A DNA stretch of 64,000 nucleotides. Source: Streptomyces sulphureus DSM 40104 (lineage in GTDB: Bacteria > Actinomycetota > Actinomycetes > Streptomycetales > Streptomycetaceae). Every line of letters starts with the position of its first letter. The first letter of the stretch is position 1. Of this stretch, positions 33,218 to 41,667 are shown piece after piece. Location: positions 61,596-125,595 of the forward strand of contig NZ_KB905827.1 in the NCBI RefSeq assembly GCF_000381025.1, in the 5' to 3' direction. The translations under genes were made by a program, and so were the position numbers. The notes under the pieces are model-generated. The model did no database searches. It saw nothing but the letters and a program-made list of their open reading frames with translations, and was not told the origin of the DNA.

Positions 33218-33513
33218 TTGGACTGCCGTCCAGGGACAGGCGGGGTGGTCTCCGGCGGAACCGGGCGGGGCGGACGGCAGTGCGGGCCGGCGTGCGCCAT
33301 GAGGGGCTTCGAGCCCCGAGCCGCCTTCGAAGACCGCGGGTCCGCAGGCGTCGGGGTCGGCGACGGGCGGCGTGCTACGTCGACTTCGGCACATTGCCGC
33401 ACGCGCGCGACGTGCACAGGCTCTCGGACGGGCACCTGATCCGTGGATCAGGCGCGGCCGCTGTCGTGCTGCTCGACCCGGGTTCGTCGAGGGGCTCGGG
33501 ATCGTCGAGCGGC

Positions 33514-33549
33514 GGCGCCGGACGAGGGCGGGCGCCCTCGTCCGGCGCC
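33514..33549 (-). terminator. 17-bp hairpin after the small secreted protein gene
   Basis: Arms 33514-33530 and 33533-33549 are exact complements separated by GG, an exceptionally strong stem. It lies 25 bases beyond the stop of the leftward secreted-protein gene. Confidence 0.8.
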
Positions 33550-33574
33550 GTGGCTCAGGTGCGTTGCGGAGGGC

Positions 33575-34009
33575 TCAGCACTTGTCGCGGTACGAGAGCA
33601 GCAACTCGTCGGTCTGCGTCTCGGTTCCGTCGGTGGCCCAGATCTCGGCGGTGTACTCGCCGACCGGAGCAGGCGCGAGCGACAGCGAGACGGTGGCGTT
33701 GAGGACGAGGCCGCCGTCGGGACGGCGGTGGTTCTCACCGGGCTGGAGGGTCATGCCGCCCGTGCTGGACGAGCCGGGAGGCAGGTTCCGTACGCCGGTC
33801 TTGATCTCGGTCGACCAGCGGCCGCTCACCGGGGCGTAGGCGTAGGTGTTGGGCCACCCGTGCGTCGCCCTGACGCATATCCGCTGGTTCTCGGCCTCCA
33901 GTGTCCATGTCGCCGTCGAGGCGGAGGCCGGGGCGGTACCGAGCAGTGTCAGAGTGAGAGTCGAGAGCAGGCCGAAGAGTAATCCGGTTACACGGCGCCT
34001 TCTTGCCAT
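33575..34009 (-). CDS. Small secreted beta-rich protein of unknown function (144 aa)
   Basis: ATG 34009 has a textbook AGGAGG site. Residues 1-31 form a signal peptide (RRRR start, hydrophobic core, ASA at the cleavage point). The mature 113-residue domain is rich in alternating polar/hydrophobic strands with Trp and two Cys (ICVRATHGW and the C-terminal DKC), which may form a disulfide. No family is recognised; the overall look is of a small immunoglobulin-like secreted domain. It is a single gene with its own terminator. Confidence 0.75.
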   Translation of the reverse strand: MARRRRVTGLLFGLLSTLTLTLLGTAPASASTATWTLEAENQRICVRATHGWPNTYAYAPVSGRWSTEIKTGVRNLPPGSSSTGGMTLQPGENHRRPDGGLVLNATVSLSLAPAPVGEYTAEIWATDGTETQTDELLLSYRDKC

Positions 34010-34247
34010 GCGTACCTCCTGATGTGAGCGCGCACAGAGCAGAGAGAAAGGGCCTCCCGGGCGTGCTCGCGGACCGGGAGCCGTCCTGAGTCTCACGCAG
34101 TCAACTCGCCCGGCACAAGAGGGTAGTTGCGTTTTCAATGACTTGGCCGTGCGGCCTCGGGGCCGGTGCCGTGCGCCGCCTGCCCTGTCCCTGAGCCGGA
34201 CTTGGACGCGGAGCCGACCGAGCCCCCTCACCCGCCCGCCCCGGACG

Positions 34248-35297
34248 CTAGCCGCGAGGCACCACCGTGGAGAGCACGTCGGGGAGCGGATACCAGTCCG
34301 AGGTGACGAAACTGGCGTGGTGCGAGGCGAGTTCGGCGACGCGGTCGAGCGCTTCCCGAGGCTCGGGGGAGACGGCGTCGATCTCCGGTGCGACGAGGTG
34401 TGCGTCGGTCATAACGAGGAGGTATCCGTTCTCGCGGTACCAGGCGGTGTCGATCGTCCCGTCCGCGTAGGCGGAGGCGTCGCCGTCGAAGACGACGAAC
34501 CAGCCGCGCAGGTCGGCCGCGTAGCGTGCCGCCCTCGGGTCGCCGGCCTCGGCGCCGTGCACGGCGGGGAAGGCGGCAGCCGAGTCGAGGTCGCCGGCTG
34601 CTGCGAGGTCGCGGAGGTGTGCGGCGTACTCCTCGTCGGTCCACAGGTCGTCGGCGGGGTTGCTCTCCTCGACGGTTCCGGGGATCAACTCGAAGAGGAA
34701 CTTCCCTGCCGAGTCGGCGCGTTGGGGCCAGGCACCGGCGCGGACGGCGGTGTCGAGGTCCTCGTGCCCGTCGGCGACGTCGCCCGGTGAGAGGACGGCG
34801 TCGCCGAGGCCGTCCTCGAGCAGGGCGTCGAGTTCGGCGGGGCCGCGGCCGGCCTTGGCGTAGAAGCCGTCCTTCATCTCGACCTTGACGAGGACGGGCG
34901 GGTGGTCGGGGTGGGCCGCGTGCCAGGCGGCCATGTCCGCGACGCAGCCGGCGAGGTCGCGGTTGCGCGTCCCCGAACTCTCCCCGCCCGCGCAGTTGTT
35001 GGCGTTGCCGAGCGGATTGCTGTGCGAGACGCGCCAGCCCTTCCCGAGCGCGTTGGTCCACACGTCGAGCTCCAGCACGGAGGCCCCGGACTCCAACGCG
35101 TCGGTGAAGTAGGGGTACTTGTCCTGTTCGTAGGCGTTGTGCACGCCCACCGCCGTCGTATCGGCGAGCGACTCCGCCGCCTCAGGCGGGGCCGCGCCCG
35201 CGGGCGCGGCGAGGAAGCCGGTGAGCACCGCCAGGGCCAGCGCGAGAAGGCCGCGCCCCAGGGTGAGGTGCCTTGGTCTGTGGGATTCGGACGTCAC
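34248..35297 (-). CDS. Secreted phosphatidylinositol-specific phospholipase C domain protein (349 aa)
   Basis: A signal peptide (residues 1-36, ending PAGAA) is followed by a PI-PLC TIM-barrel domain. His53 in VGVHNAYEQ is the first catalytic His; the metal-binding VLELDVWTN and VLVKVEMKDGFY segments follow. It resembles the Ca2+-dependent Streptomyces PI-PLC (SaPLC1) group rather than the metal-independent Bacillus enzyme. It would cleave phosphoinositides or related lipids outside the cell. GTG 35297 has GAGG eight bases upstream. Confidence 0.8.
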   Translation of the reverse strand: MTSESHRPRHLTLGRGLLALALAVLTGFLAAPAGAAPPEAAESLADTTAVGVHNAYEQDKYPYFTDALESGASVLELDVWTNALGKGWRVSHSNPLGNANNCAGGESSGTRNRDLAGCVADMAAWHAAHPDHPPVLVKVEMKDGFYAKAGRGPAELDALLEDGLGDAVLSPGDVADGHEDLDTAVRAGAWPQRADSAGKFLFELIPGTVEESNPADDLWTDEEYAAHLRDLAAAGDLDSAAAFPAVHGAEAGDPRAARYAADLRGWFVVFDGDASAYADGTIDTAWYRENGYLLVMTDAHLVAPEIDAVSPEPREALDRVAELASHHASFVTSDWYPLPDVLSTVVPRG

Positions 35298-35402
35298 GGG
35301 TCTGACCTCGCAGGTGGGGGGCAACTCCCCGGCAGACTAGAGGAGTTGCCACCGCAGCGGTACGGCTGCCGACGTGCGAGGGGTGAACGTCCCCGCCGGG
35401 GT

Positions 35403-36155
35403 TCAGCTCCCCGGCAGGCGCAGGAGTTCGCCGATGCGCCGGACGGCCTCGACGAGGTGGGGCACCGCACCGTCGGCGAGCTCCTGGCGGTGGGTGATGA
35501 CGTTGACGGCCGTCGGCCGCTCCCCTGCCGGCACGGGGATGGGCGCGGCGACGGCGTACGTACCGGCGACGACCTCGTCGTGACTGGAGACGTACCCCGC
35601 CTCGACGGCCCGAGCGACACGCGCCGCGACGGCCCGCGGAATCGACTCGGGCCGCGCCCCGCCCATCATCAACGCGAGCCCCGCGGCGCCGCGTTGGAGC
35701 GGGTCGCGGCTCCCGACACCGTAGGAGAACCGCGGCCCTGGTCCGGGGGGCTCCACGACGGCGACGGCCACGGCGCAGTCGTCCTCGGGGACGACGAGGC
35801 AGGCCGTGGCGCCGAGTTGGTGGGTGAGGGCGCGCAACACCGGCTGGGCGACGTCGAGCAGGGGTGGGCGGGAGTGCTCGGCGAGGGTGAAGAAGGAGAC
35901 GCCGATGCGGTATCGGTTGCCGTCGCGGGAGGCGAAGTGGCTCCGGCTGAGCGTCGTCAGCAGCCGGTAGGCGATCGACCTGTGGACGTCGAGGCGGGCG
36001 GCGATCTCGGAGGCGGTGAGGCCCTGCGGGGTTTCGGCGAGCATCTGGAGGACGCGCAGGCCGCGTTGGAGCGTCTGGGAGCCGTCGGCCTTGCGGCCGG
36101 ACTCCGCCGACTCCGCTTTCGCTGCGGAGCCCGTTCCCGGGGTGCGAGCGGCCAT
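35403..36155 (-). CDS. IclR-family regulator of homogentisate genes (250 aa)
   Basis: The winged helix-turn-helix lies at about residues 27-80 (RGLRVLQMLAETPQGLTASE, LDVHRSIAYRLLTTL) and the IclR effector domain follows to the C-terminus. ATG 36155 has GGAGG six bases upstream. It diverges from hmgA, and a symmetric operator sits in between, so it very likely represses or activates the hmg operon in response to a tyrosine-pathway intermediate (inference from position and family). Confidence 0.9.
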   Translation of the reverse strand: MAARTPGTGSAAKAESAESGRKADGSQTLQRGLRVLQMLAETPQGLTASEIAARLDVHRSIAYRLLTTLSRSHFASRDGNRYRIGVSFFTLAEHSRPPLLDVAQPVLRALTHQLGATACLVVPEDDCAVAVAVVEPPGPGPRFSYGVGSRDPLQRGAAGLALMMGGARPESIPRAVAARVARAVEAGYVSSHDEVVAGTYAVAAPIPVPAGERPTAVNVITHRQELADGAVPHLVEAVRRIGELLRLPGS

Positions 36156-36183
36156 GGGGCACCTCCGTCCGACCGGCGAGGTG

Positions 36184-36249
36184 TTGACAGCCGGCGCGGG
36201 CGACTCGATAGTGATGCAATCTTTGTAACACGGTGTTTCGATTATTGCA
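36184..36249 (+). promoter_or_regulatory. hmg promoter with nested dyad operator for IclR
   Basis: TTGACA (36184-36189) and GATAGT (36207-36212) are 17 bp apart and point toward hmgA. Directly downstream, AACAC-G-GTGTT (36227-36237) and the outer arms TGCAAT (36215-36220) and ATTGCA (36244-36249) share one centre at 36232. The operator covers the expected transcription start and lies 60-95 bp upstream of the iclR ATG. Confidence 0.6.
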
Positions 36250-36322
36250 ACATGCGCCGGGAGGCCAGGTGTACTTCTCACCGCGTCGTCACGGCTTCCG
36301 CTCTCGTCCCGGCGGAGGCACG

Positions 36323-36367
36323 GAGACCGTCGTCGTTGTCGGCGCAGGACCGGTCGGCCTCGCCGTC
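36323..36367 (+). pseudogene. Remnant of an FAD-monooxygenase N-terminus
   Basis: A forward frame reads TETVVVVGAGPVGLAV, a nearly perfect FAD/NAD dinucleotide-binding fingerprint, but is followed by Arg-rich sequence with no flavoprotein character. It lies in the 370-bp leader between iclR and hmgA. It is best read as the stump of a lost flavin monooxygenase gene, perhaps once part of the aromatic catabolic locus. The match is short and could be chance. Confidence 0.35.
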
Positions 36368-36525
36368 CGCCGACACGGCACCTCCCGTCGACGCGGCCGC
36401 CCCGCAGCGACGGGGCCCCTGCGGCTTACGCGGGATCGGCGCGGAGAGGCCGGAGAATCCAGGCACGGTGCGCTCCGGACGCGGAGCACGAAGCCCTGCC
36501 ACCCCTGTGAGAAAGGAGAGGCCCC

Positions 36526-37737
36526 ATGGCCCACTATCGGAGCATCGGGGAGGTGCCGCCGAAGCGGCACACCCAGCACCGCCGACCCGAAGGCGGCCTG
36601 TACTACGAGGAGTTGATGGGCGAAGAGGGCTTCTCCTCCGACTCCTCGCTCCTCTACCACCGGGCGATCCCCTCGGCGATCACCGCGTCCGAGGTCTGGG
36701 AGCTGCCCGACCAGCGGACGGTGCCCAACCACCCGCTCGCTCCGCGCCACTTCACGCTCCACGACCTCACCGCCGCCGACGACGGCTGGCGTTCCGTCGA
36801 CGCCGTCACCGGGCGTCGCCTCGTCCTCGGCAACGGTGACGTGCGCATCTCCTACGTCGCCGCAGGCGCGCCCTCGCCGCTCTACCGGAACGGGCTCGGG
36901 GACGAGTGCGTCTACGTCGAGTCGGGTGAGGCGGACGTCGAGACGGTCTTCGGCGTCCTGAACGCACGCAGCGGCGACTACGTCCTGCTGCCCCGCGCCA
37001 CCACGCACCGCTGGGTGCCCAAGGGCCCGGAGCCGCTGCGCGCCTACGCGATCGAAGGCAACAGCCACATCACCCCGGCACGCCGCTACCTCTCGAAGTT
37101 CGGGCAGCTCCTGGAGCACGCGCCCTACTGCGAACGTGACTTGACGGGTCCGAGCGGGCCGCTCCTCGTCGAGGGGACGGACGTCGAGGTACTGGTGAAG
37201 CACCGCGGCTCCGGGGGCGAGGTCGTCGGCACGCGGTTCGTGCACCCCACCCACCCCTTCGACGTCGTCGGCTGGGACGGGTGCCTCTACCCGTACACCT
37301 TCAACGTCGAGGACTTCGAGCCGCTCACCGGCCGCATCCACCAACCGCCGCCCGCGCACCAGGTGTTCGAGGGCGACAACTTCGTCATCTGCAACTTCGT
37401 CCCCCGCAAGGTGGACTACCACCCGCTGTCGATCCCCGTGCCCTACTACCACTCCAACGTCGACAGCGACGAGGTGATGTTCTACTGCGGCGGCGACTAC
37501 GCCGCACGGAAGGGCTCCGGCATCGGGCAGGGCTCCGTCTCGCTCCACCCCGGCGGGCACGCCCACGGGCCGCAGCCGGGCGCGTACGAGCGGTCGATCG
37601 GAGCCGAGTTCTTCGACGAACTCGCCGTCATGGTCGACACGTTCAGGCCCCTGGAGATCGGCGAGGGCGGCCGGGACGCCGAGGACCCCGAGTACGCGTG
37701 GAGCTGGGCGCGCGGCTTGCGGGGTGAGAGCGCGTGA
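36526..37737 (+). CDS. hmgA: Homogentisate 1,2-dioxygenase (403 aa)
   Basis: The iron ligands are visible in PYYHSNVDSDEVMFY (His and Glu) and HPGGHAHGPQPG (His), in a cupin fold. It opens the ring of homogentisate to maleylacetoacetate in tyrosine and phenylalanine breakdown. ATG 36526 has AAAGGAGAGG upstream. The stop overlaps the next gene (GTGA), which overlaps fahA (ATGA), so three genes are coupled. No maleylacetoacetate isomerase is seen, so isomerisation may be encoded elsewhere or be non-enzymatic. Confidence 0.95.
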   Translation: MAHYRSIGEVPPKRHTQHRRPEGGLYYEELMGEEGFSSDSSLLYHRAIPSAITASEVWELPDQRTVPNHPLAPRHFTLHDLTAADDGWRSVDAVTGRRLVLGNGDVRISYVAAGAPSPLYRNGLGDECVYVESGEADVETVFGVLNARSGDYVLLPRATTHRWVPKGPEPLRAYAIEGNSHITPARRYLSKFGQLLEHAPYCERDLTGPSGPLLVEGTDVEVLVKHRGSGGEVVGTRFVHPTHPFDVVGWDGCLYPYTFNVEDFEPLTGRIHQPPPAHQVFEGDNFVICNFVPRKVDYHPLSIPVPYYHSNVDSDEVMFYCGGDYAARKGSGIGQGSVSLHPGGHAHGPQPGAYERSIGAEFFDELAVMVDTFRPLEIGEGGRDAEDPEYAWSWARGLRGESA

Positions 37738-38630
37738 CGCCCCGACTGCCCCGGTTCGCCGACCGGCTCTGCGACGACGCCGCGGTCTTCCCGCCCGGCT
37801 CGCTTCCGCTGGAGGCGGCCGTCCCCGCGCATCGGCGCCATTGCGACGCCGTTTACGCCGGGTTGGTGGGCCCGCTCGTCCTCGCGGCGCCCTCGCTGGA
37901 GAAGCTCCGGCCGCTCCTCGACGGAGGGGAGCCGCTCGCGCTCGTCATCACCGCGCCGCAGGGGCCCGGGCAGTTGGCCGGGGCGCTGCGCGTCGCCGAC
38001 GGACTGCCCGTCACCGTCGCGGGCGTCGAGGTGGCGGTGGGCGGGGACGCCGACGTGCCCGCGTACTTCGCGGATCTGGCGCGGGTGACGTCCGGGCTCC
38101 CGGCCTCGTCCGTCTACGTCGAGGTGCCGCGCGATTGGCGCAGGGACGAGGTCCTCGCCGGGTGCGCGGCGGCCGGACACCGGGCGAAGTTCCGCACCGG
38201 CGGCGTGGAGGCCGCGCTCTACCCGGACGTGGACGAACTCGCCTCCTCCGTCGCAGCGGCCACGGCAGCGGGCGTCCCCTTCAAGGCGACGGCAGGACTC
38301 CACCACGCCGTGCGCAACACCGACCCGGTGACGGGGTTCGCGCAGCACGGCTTCCTCAACCTGCTCCTCGCCGCCGAGCGCGCAGCCGCCGGGGCCGACC
38401 GAGAGGAGCTGGCGGGGGTGCTCGCCGAGCGCGCGGCGGAAGCCGTCGCCGCGCAGGTGGCAGTCCTCGCAGCCGATCCGGAGCGCACCCGGGCCGCCCG
38501 GGCGTGGTTCCTCTCCTTCGGCACTTGCAGCATCACCGAACCCCTCGCCGAGCTGGTCGAACTCGGCCTGGTACCGACCGAGTTCGCCCGCCCGGCAGGC
38601 GGCAGCACAGAAAGGGGGGCCACCCCATGA
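37734..38630 (+). CDS. Conserved protein of the homogentisate operon, function unknown (298 aa)
   Basis: It lies between hmgA and fahA with 4-bp overlaps on both sides, so it must be made together with them. The sequence is Ala/Leu-rich with an alternating pattern suggesting a TIM-barrel-like alpha/beta protein (FKATAGLHHAVRN, FGFLNLLLAA-type helices). No signal peptide, cofactor motif or known catalytic signature is recognised. I recall similar unnamed proteins next to fahA in other actinobacteria. A role in handling maleyl/fumarylacetoacetate, for example the missing isomerase step, is speculation from context. Confidence 0.7.
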   Translation: MTPRLPRFADRLCDDAAVFPPGSLPLEAAVPAHRRHCDAVYAGLVGPLVLAAPSLEKLRPLLDGGEPLALVITAPQGPGQLAGALRVADGLPVTVAGVEVAVGGDADVPAYFADLARVTSGLPASSVYVEVPRDWRRDEVLAGCAAAGHRAKFRTGGVEAALYPDVDELASSVAAATAAGVPFKATAGLHHAVRNTDPVTGFAQHGFLNLLLAAERAAAGADREELAGVLAERAAEAVAAQVAVLAADPERTRAARAWFLSFGTCSITEPLAELVELGLVPTEFARPAGGSTERGATP

Positions 38631-39808
38631 CGTTCATCGAGATCCCCGACGACTCGCTCTTCGGCCTCGCCAACCTTCCGTACGGCGTCTTCTCGCCGCC
38701 CGACGGCGACCCCCGGGTCGGGGTCCGCGTCGGCGACACGGTCGTCGATCTCGCCGCGGCGCTGGGGGACGAGGTGTTCGCCGAGCCGTCGCTCAACGCC
38801 TTCATGCGGCAGGGCCGTTCGCGCTGGGTCGTGGTGCGGGAGCGGGTCACGGAGCTCGTCATGGGCGACGTGCCCGCCGAGGTGCTCCACCCGGTGGACG
38901 GCGTGCGGATGCATCTCCCGATCGAGGTCGCCGACTACGTCGACTACTACGCCTCCGAGCACCACGCCACCAACCTGGGCCGGATCTTCCGACCCGACGC
39001 TGCGGCGCTGATGCCCAACTGGAAGCACCTGCCCGTCGGTTACCACGGCCGCGCCGGCACGGTCCTCGTCTCCGGCAGCGACATCGTGCGCCCCAACGGC
39101 CAGCGCAAGGCCCCCGCCGACGCGGCCCCGACCTTCGGGCCCAGCCGGCGCCTCGACATCGAGGCCGAACTCGGCTTCGTCGTCGGCACGGGCTCCCCGC
39201 TCGGTGAGCCGGTGCGCACCTCCGACTTCCCCGAACGGGTCTTCGGCGCCGTCCTCGTCAACGACTGGTCGGCGAGGGACATCCAGGGATGGGAGGCGCA
39301 GCCGCTCGGGCCTTACCTGGGGAAGTCCTTCGCCACCTCCGTCTCCGCCTGGGTGGTCCCGCTCCTCGCGCTCGAGGCGGCGCGGGTCCCGATGCCGAAG
39401 CAGGACCCCGAGGTGCTGCCGTACCTCCGCGAGACGGAGGACTGGGGCCTCGACATCGAGTTCGCCGTCGAGTGGAACGGGCACACCGTCTCCCGGCCGC
39501 CCTACCGCGAGATGTACTGGTCACCCGCGCAGATGCTCGCCCACATGACCGTCGGCGGCGCCTCCTCGCGGACCGGTGACCTCTACGCCTCGGGGACCGT
39601 CTCCGGGCCCGAGCGGGACCGCAGGGGCGCCTTCATCGAGATGAGCTGGAACGGACAGGAGCCGCTCGAAGTCGGCGGCGCACAGCGCACGTTCCTCGAG
39701 GACGGCGACGAGGTGGTCCTCACGGCCACCGCCCCCGGAACGGACGGTGCCCGCATCGGCTTCGGCGAGGTGCGCGGCAGGGTACTGCCCGCGCGACCGA
39801 CGGCCTGA
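38627..39808 (+). CDS. fahA: Fumarylacetoacetase (393 aa)
   Basis: The SH3-like N-terminal domain and the FAH catalytic domain are both present. Key segments are DYVDYYASEHHATNLGRIFR, the metal-ligand region RRLDIEAELGFVVG, and NDWSARDIQGWEAQPLGPYL. It splits fumarylacetoacetate into fumarate and acetoacetate, the last step of tyrosine catabolism. ATG 38627 overlaps the upstream stop (ATGA), and AAAGGGGGG lies upstream. A strong terminator follows. Confidence 0.95.
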   Translation: MTFIEIPDDSLFGLANLPYGVFSPPDGDPRVGVRVGDTVVDLAAALGDEVFAEPSLNAFMRQGRSRWVVVRERVTELVMGDVPAEVLHPVDGVRMHLPIEVADYVDYYASEHHATNLGRIFRPDAAALMPNWKHLPVGYHGRAGTVLVSGSDIVRPNGQRKAPADAAPTFGPSRRLDIEAELGFVVGTGSPLGEPVRTSDFPERVFGAVLVNDWSARDIQGWEAQPLGPYLGKSFATSVSAWVVPLLALEAARVPMPKQDPEVLPYLRETEDWGLDIEFAVEWNGHTVSRPPYREMYWSPAQMLAHMTVGGASSRTGDLYASGTVSGPERDRRGAFIEMSWNGQEPLEVGGAQRTFLEDGDEVVLTATAPGTDGARIGFGEVRGRVLPARPTA

Positions 39809-39821
39809 CGGTGCCGGCGGT

Positions 39822-39852
39822 ACGGCCCCGCACGGTCGGCGTGCGGGGCCGT
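39822..39852 (+). terminator. Terminator of the hmg operon
   Basis: ACGGCCCCGCAC (39822-39833) and GTGCGGGGCCGT (39841-39852) form a perfect 12-bp stem with a 7-nt loop, 14 bases beyond the fahA stop. Confidence 0.8.
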
Positions 39853-39942
39853 GTGCCGCGGGCGCCCGGAGCGTGCCGGCAGCGCCTGCCGCTCGCTCGG
39901 TCCGGAGCAGGTGCGGGCCGGGTGCTGCTTCTCGCAGAACCG

Positions 39943-40167
39943 CTATGCGCTGTCGGCGACGGCGCTGGTGGCTCCGGCGTGTACGTAGCCGTGCTGCTGG
40001 CTCACCTCGGGACGGGAGGGGAGCGTGAGGTGGACACGGCCGGGGCTGATACGGGTGAGGTGCGCGCCGAGGTGCCTCATCAGTCCCTGGCGACCGAAGC
40101 TGTCCTCGATCCGCTTGCGCACCTGGGGGCTTGCCTGCTCCGGAGGTTGCTGTGCCTGGTCTTCCAC
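39943..40167 (-). pseudogene. Truncated PaaI-family thioesterase (74 aa)
   Basis: GTG 40167 has GGAGG four bases upstream, and the product follows the PaaI hotdog thioesterase pattern (GRVHLTLPSRPEVSQQHGYV, then HAGATSAVADSA). It stops at TAG exactly where the family continues with the central GGYAA helix. The downstream DNA does not resume the domain in any minus frame, so the C-terminal half is lost. The intact ribosome site suggests a fairly recent break. Confidence 0.7.
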
Positions 40168-40421
40168 GGGCCCTCCTTCGTGGGTGCGCCAGAGGCGGCG
40201 GCCGGCCGACTCGTCGATCCGTCTCTCAGCATGATCTACGCGGCTCGGCCCCGAAAGGAGGAAAGCCGGGCACGCTCCTCCGTGGACGCCCAGTCCGGTT
40301 CCGTGGCGGTTTCGGGGCGTCAGCCGGTCTCATCGAGGCACGCGCCCGGGCTCCGGACGACGAGCCACCGCACCCGGAAGCTCAACTCCTCGGCATTCGG
40401 GGTGCGTTGACCTCGCAGGTC

Positions 40422-40440
40422 TCAACAATACTTTTGTTGA
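40422..40440. promoter_or_regulatory. TCAACAA inverted repeat upstream of an unknown gene
   Basis: TCAACAA (40422-40428) and TTGTTGA (40434-40440) flank TACTT in an AT-rich pocket about 80 bp upstream of ATG 40521. It looks like an operator or promoter element. The rest of the gap 40168-40520 holds no gene I can support. Confidence 0.4.
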
Positions 40441-40520
40441 TGCCTCCCGCGCCTCCAGGGCTCGCACTATTCTGCTCGCACGGTGTGCTGCGCACGTTCT
40501 CCGCGAGGAGAGGGGGCGGC

Positions 40521-40859
40521 ATGGGCACGGAATGGTCGGGCGGTGCGAAGGCGATCGCCGAAGCGTTCGCCGAACTCATAGGTGCCGGAAGCGGGTTGGC
40601 GCGGCGCAAGCCGCGTGGACGCTCCGCGTCGCCCGTGCCGGCGATGGGGGCCGTAGCGGACCGCTGGAAGCGCGTCTTCCCCGGGGACGGCGTGCCCGGC
40701 ACGACCGGATGGCTCTGTCTCGACAACCACGGCAACCCGCACAACAAGGCCGTCTCCGTCGTCACCCTCGACCCGACCGACGGCGACGTCCGGCTCGTCG
40801 GGGCCGCGTGGCCTCAAGGGCGCCCGCAGCGGGATTGCGACGTACCTGAGCGCAAATAG
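40521..40859 (+). CDS. Unrecognised protein (112 aa)
   Basis: ATG 40521 has GAGAGGGGG upstream and the frame shows the high third-position GC of real genes. The N-terminal 40 residues are helical and basic; the second half has a compact Gly/Trp/Asp segment (GTTGWLCLDNHGNPHNKAVS, then VVTLDPTDGDVRLVGAAWP) that looks like a small beta domain. There is no signal peptide. No family is recognised. An inverted repeat lies 80 bp upstream. Confidence 0.55.
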   Translation: MGTEWSGGAKAIAEAFAELIGAGSGLARRKPRGRSASPVPAMGAVADRWKRVFPGDGVPGTTGWLCLDNHGNPHNKAVSVVTLDPTDGDVRLVGAAWPQGRPQRDCDVPERK

Positions 40860-40902
40860 CCGGCCACGTGCAGCGGTTGGAGAGGGCGCTCTCCGTCCCC
40901 GT

Positions 40903-41352
40903 TCACCCGGCCCCGTACTCCAGCACCATCACCTTCTCCCCGTCGTCCACCTCTCCCGTCTCGACGAAGCCGTGCCGGGCGTAGAGGCGTTGGGCCGCGG
41001 TGTTGCCCGGTACGTAGCTGAGTCTGACCTCCGTGTGCCCCTGGGACCTGAGGTGGGTGAGGAGGGCGGCGAGGCCGCCGGCGCCGTGGCCGCGGCCCTG
41101 GTGCCTGCGGTCGACCATGAAGCGGACGAGGTGCGCCGTCCGCGGCGTCTTCGGGTCGCTGTCGACGAGCGCGAAACCGACCGGCTCGCCCGCCGCCCGC
41201 AGCAGGAGCGGACGGGCGCTGGGCCGGGCCCACGCCTGCGCTATCGAGAGCGTGTTGGAGGCGACGAACCTCCGCTGCTCGGTGGTGACTTCGAGCCCGA
41301 CGGCGGCGTCGAACGTCGCCGCGGTCAGGGGCTCCACGTGGACGGCAACCAT
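40903..41352 (-). CDS. GNAT-family N-acetyltransferase (149 aa)
   Basis: The acetyl-CoA binding loop is RRHQGRGHGAGGLAALL and the C-terminal motif is NTAAQRLYARHGFVETGE. Length and layout are those of a single-domain GNAT enzyme, similar to spermidine/diamine acetyltransferase-like proteins. The substrate is unknown. It diverges from the conservon operon. Confidence 0.88.
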   Translation of the reverse strand: MVAVHVEPLTAATFDAAVGLEVTTEQRRFVASNTLSIAQAWARPSARPLLLRAAGEPVGFALVDSDPKTPRTAHLVRFMVDRRHQGRGHGAGGLAALLTHLRSQGHTEVRLSYVPGNTAAQRLYARHGFVETGEVDDGEKVMVLEYGAG

Positions 41353-41667
41353 GGCAGCACACGGTATCCCTGCGCGGACGGCGCCCGCCGGTCGCCCTCG
41401 TCACACGGCACCCCGTTCGGATACGGGGGCAACGGCGCGTAGATGTGTGCGGATCGTCCCGCGATCGTGCGAACTTCCGCGGTGAGGAGGCGCTGAGCGC
41501 GTACGGAGGGGCAGGGTGTGCACGTACCGCGGCGCGTGCCGCACGCCCAGCGTGTCCGCCGCGGTGTGCAACGTCAACAACGCCTGACGTGCGGCCGGTT
41601 GCGCCCCAGGGGCACCGGTGCCGTCGGATCGAGAACCCACCTTCCGAGCGTGAAAGCGGGCCGGCAG
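41353..41667. other. Divergent promoter region of the GNAT gene and conservon
   Basis: This 315-bp gap has no gene I can support. It must hold the promoters of the leftward GNAT gene and of the cvn operon, but no clear -35/-10 pair stands out. Confidence 0.35.
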
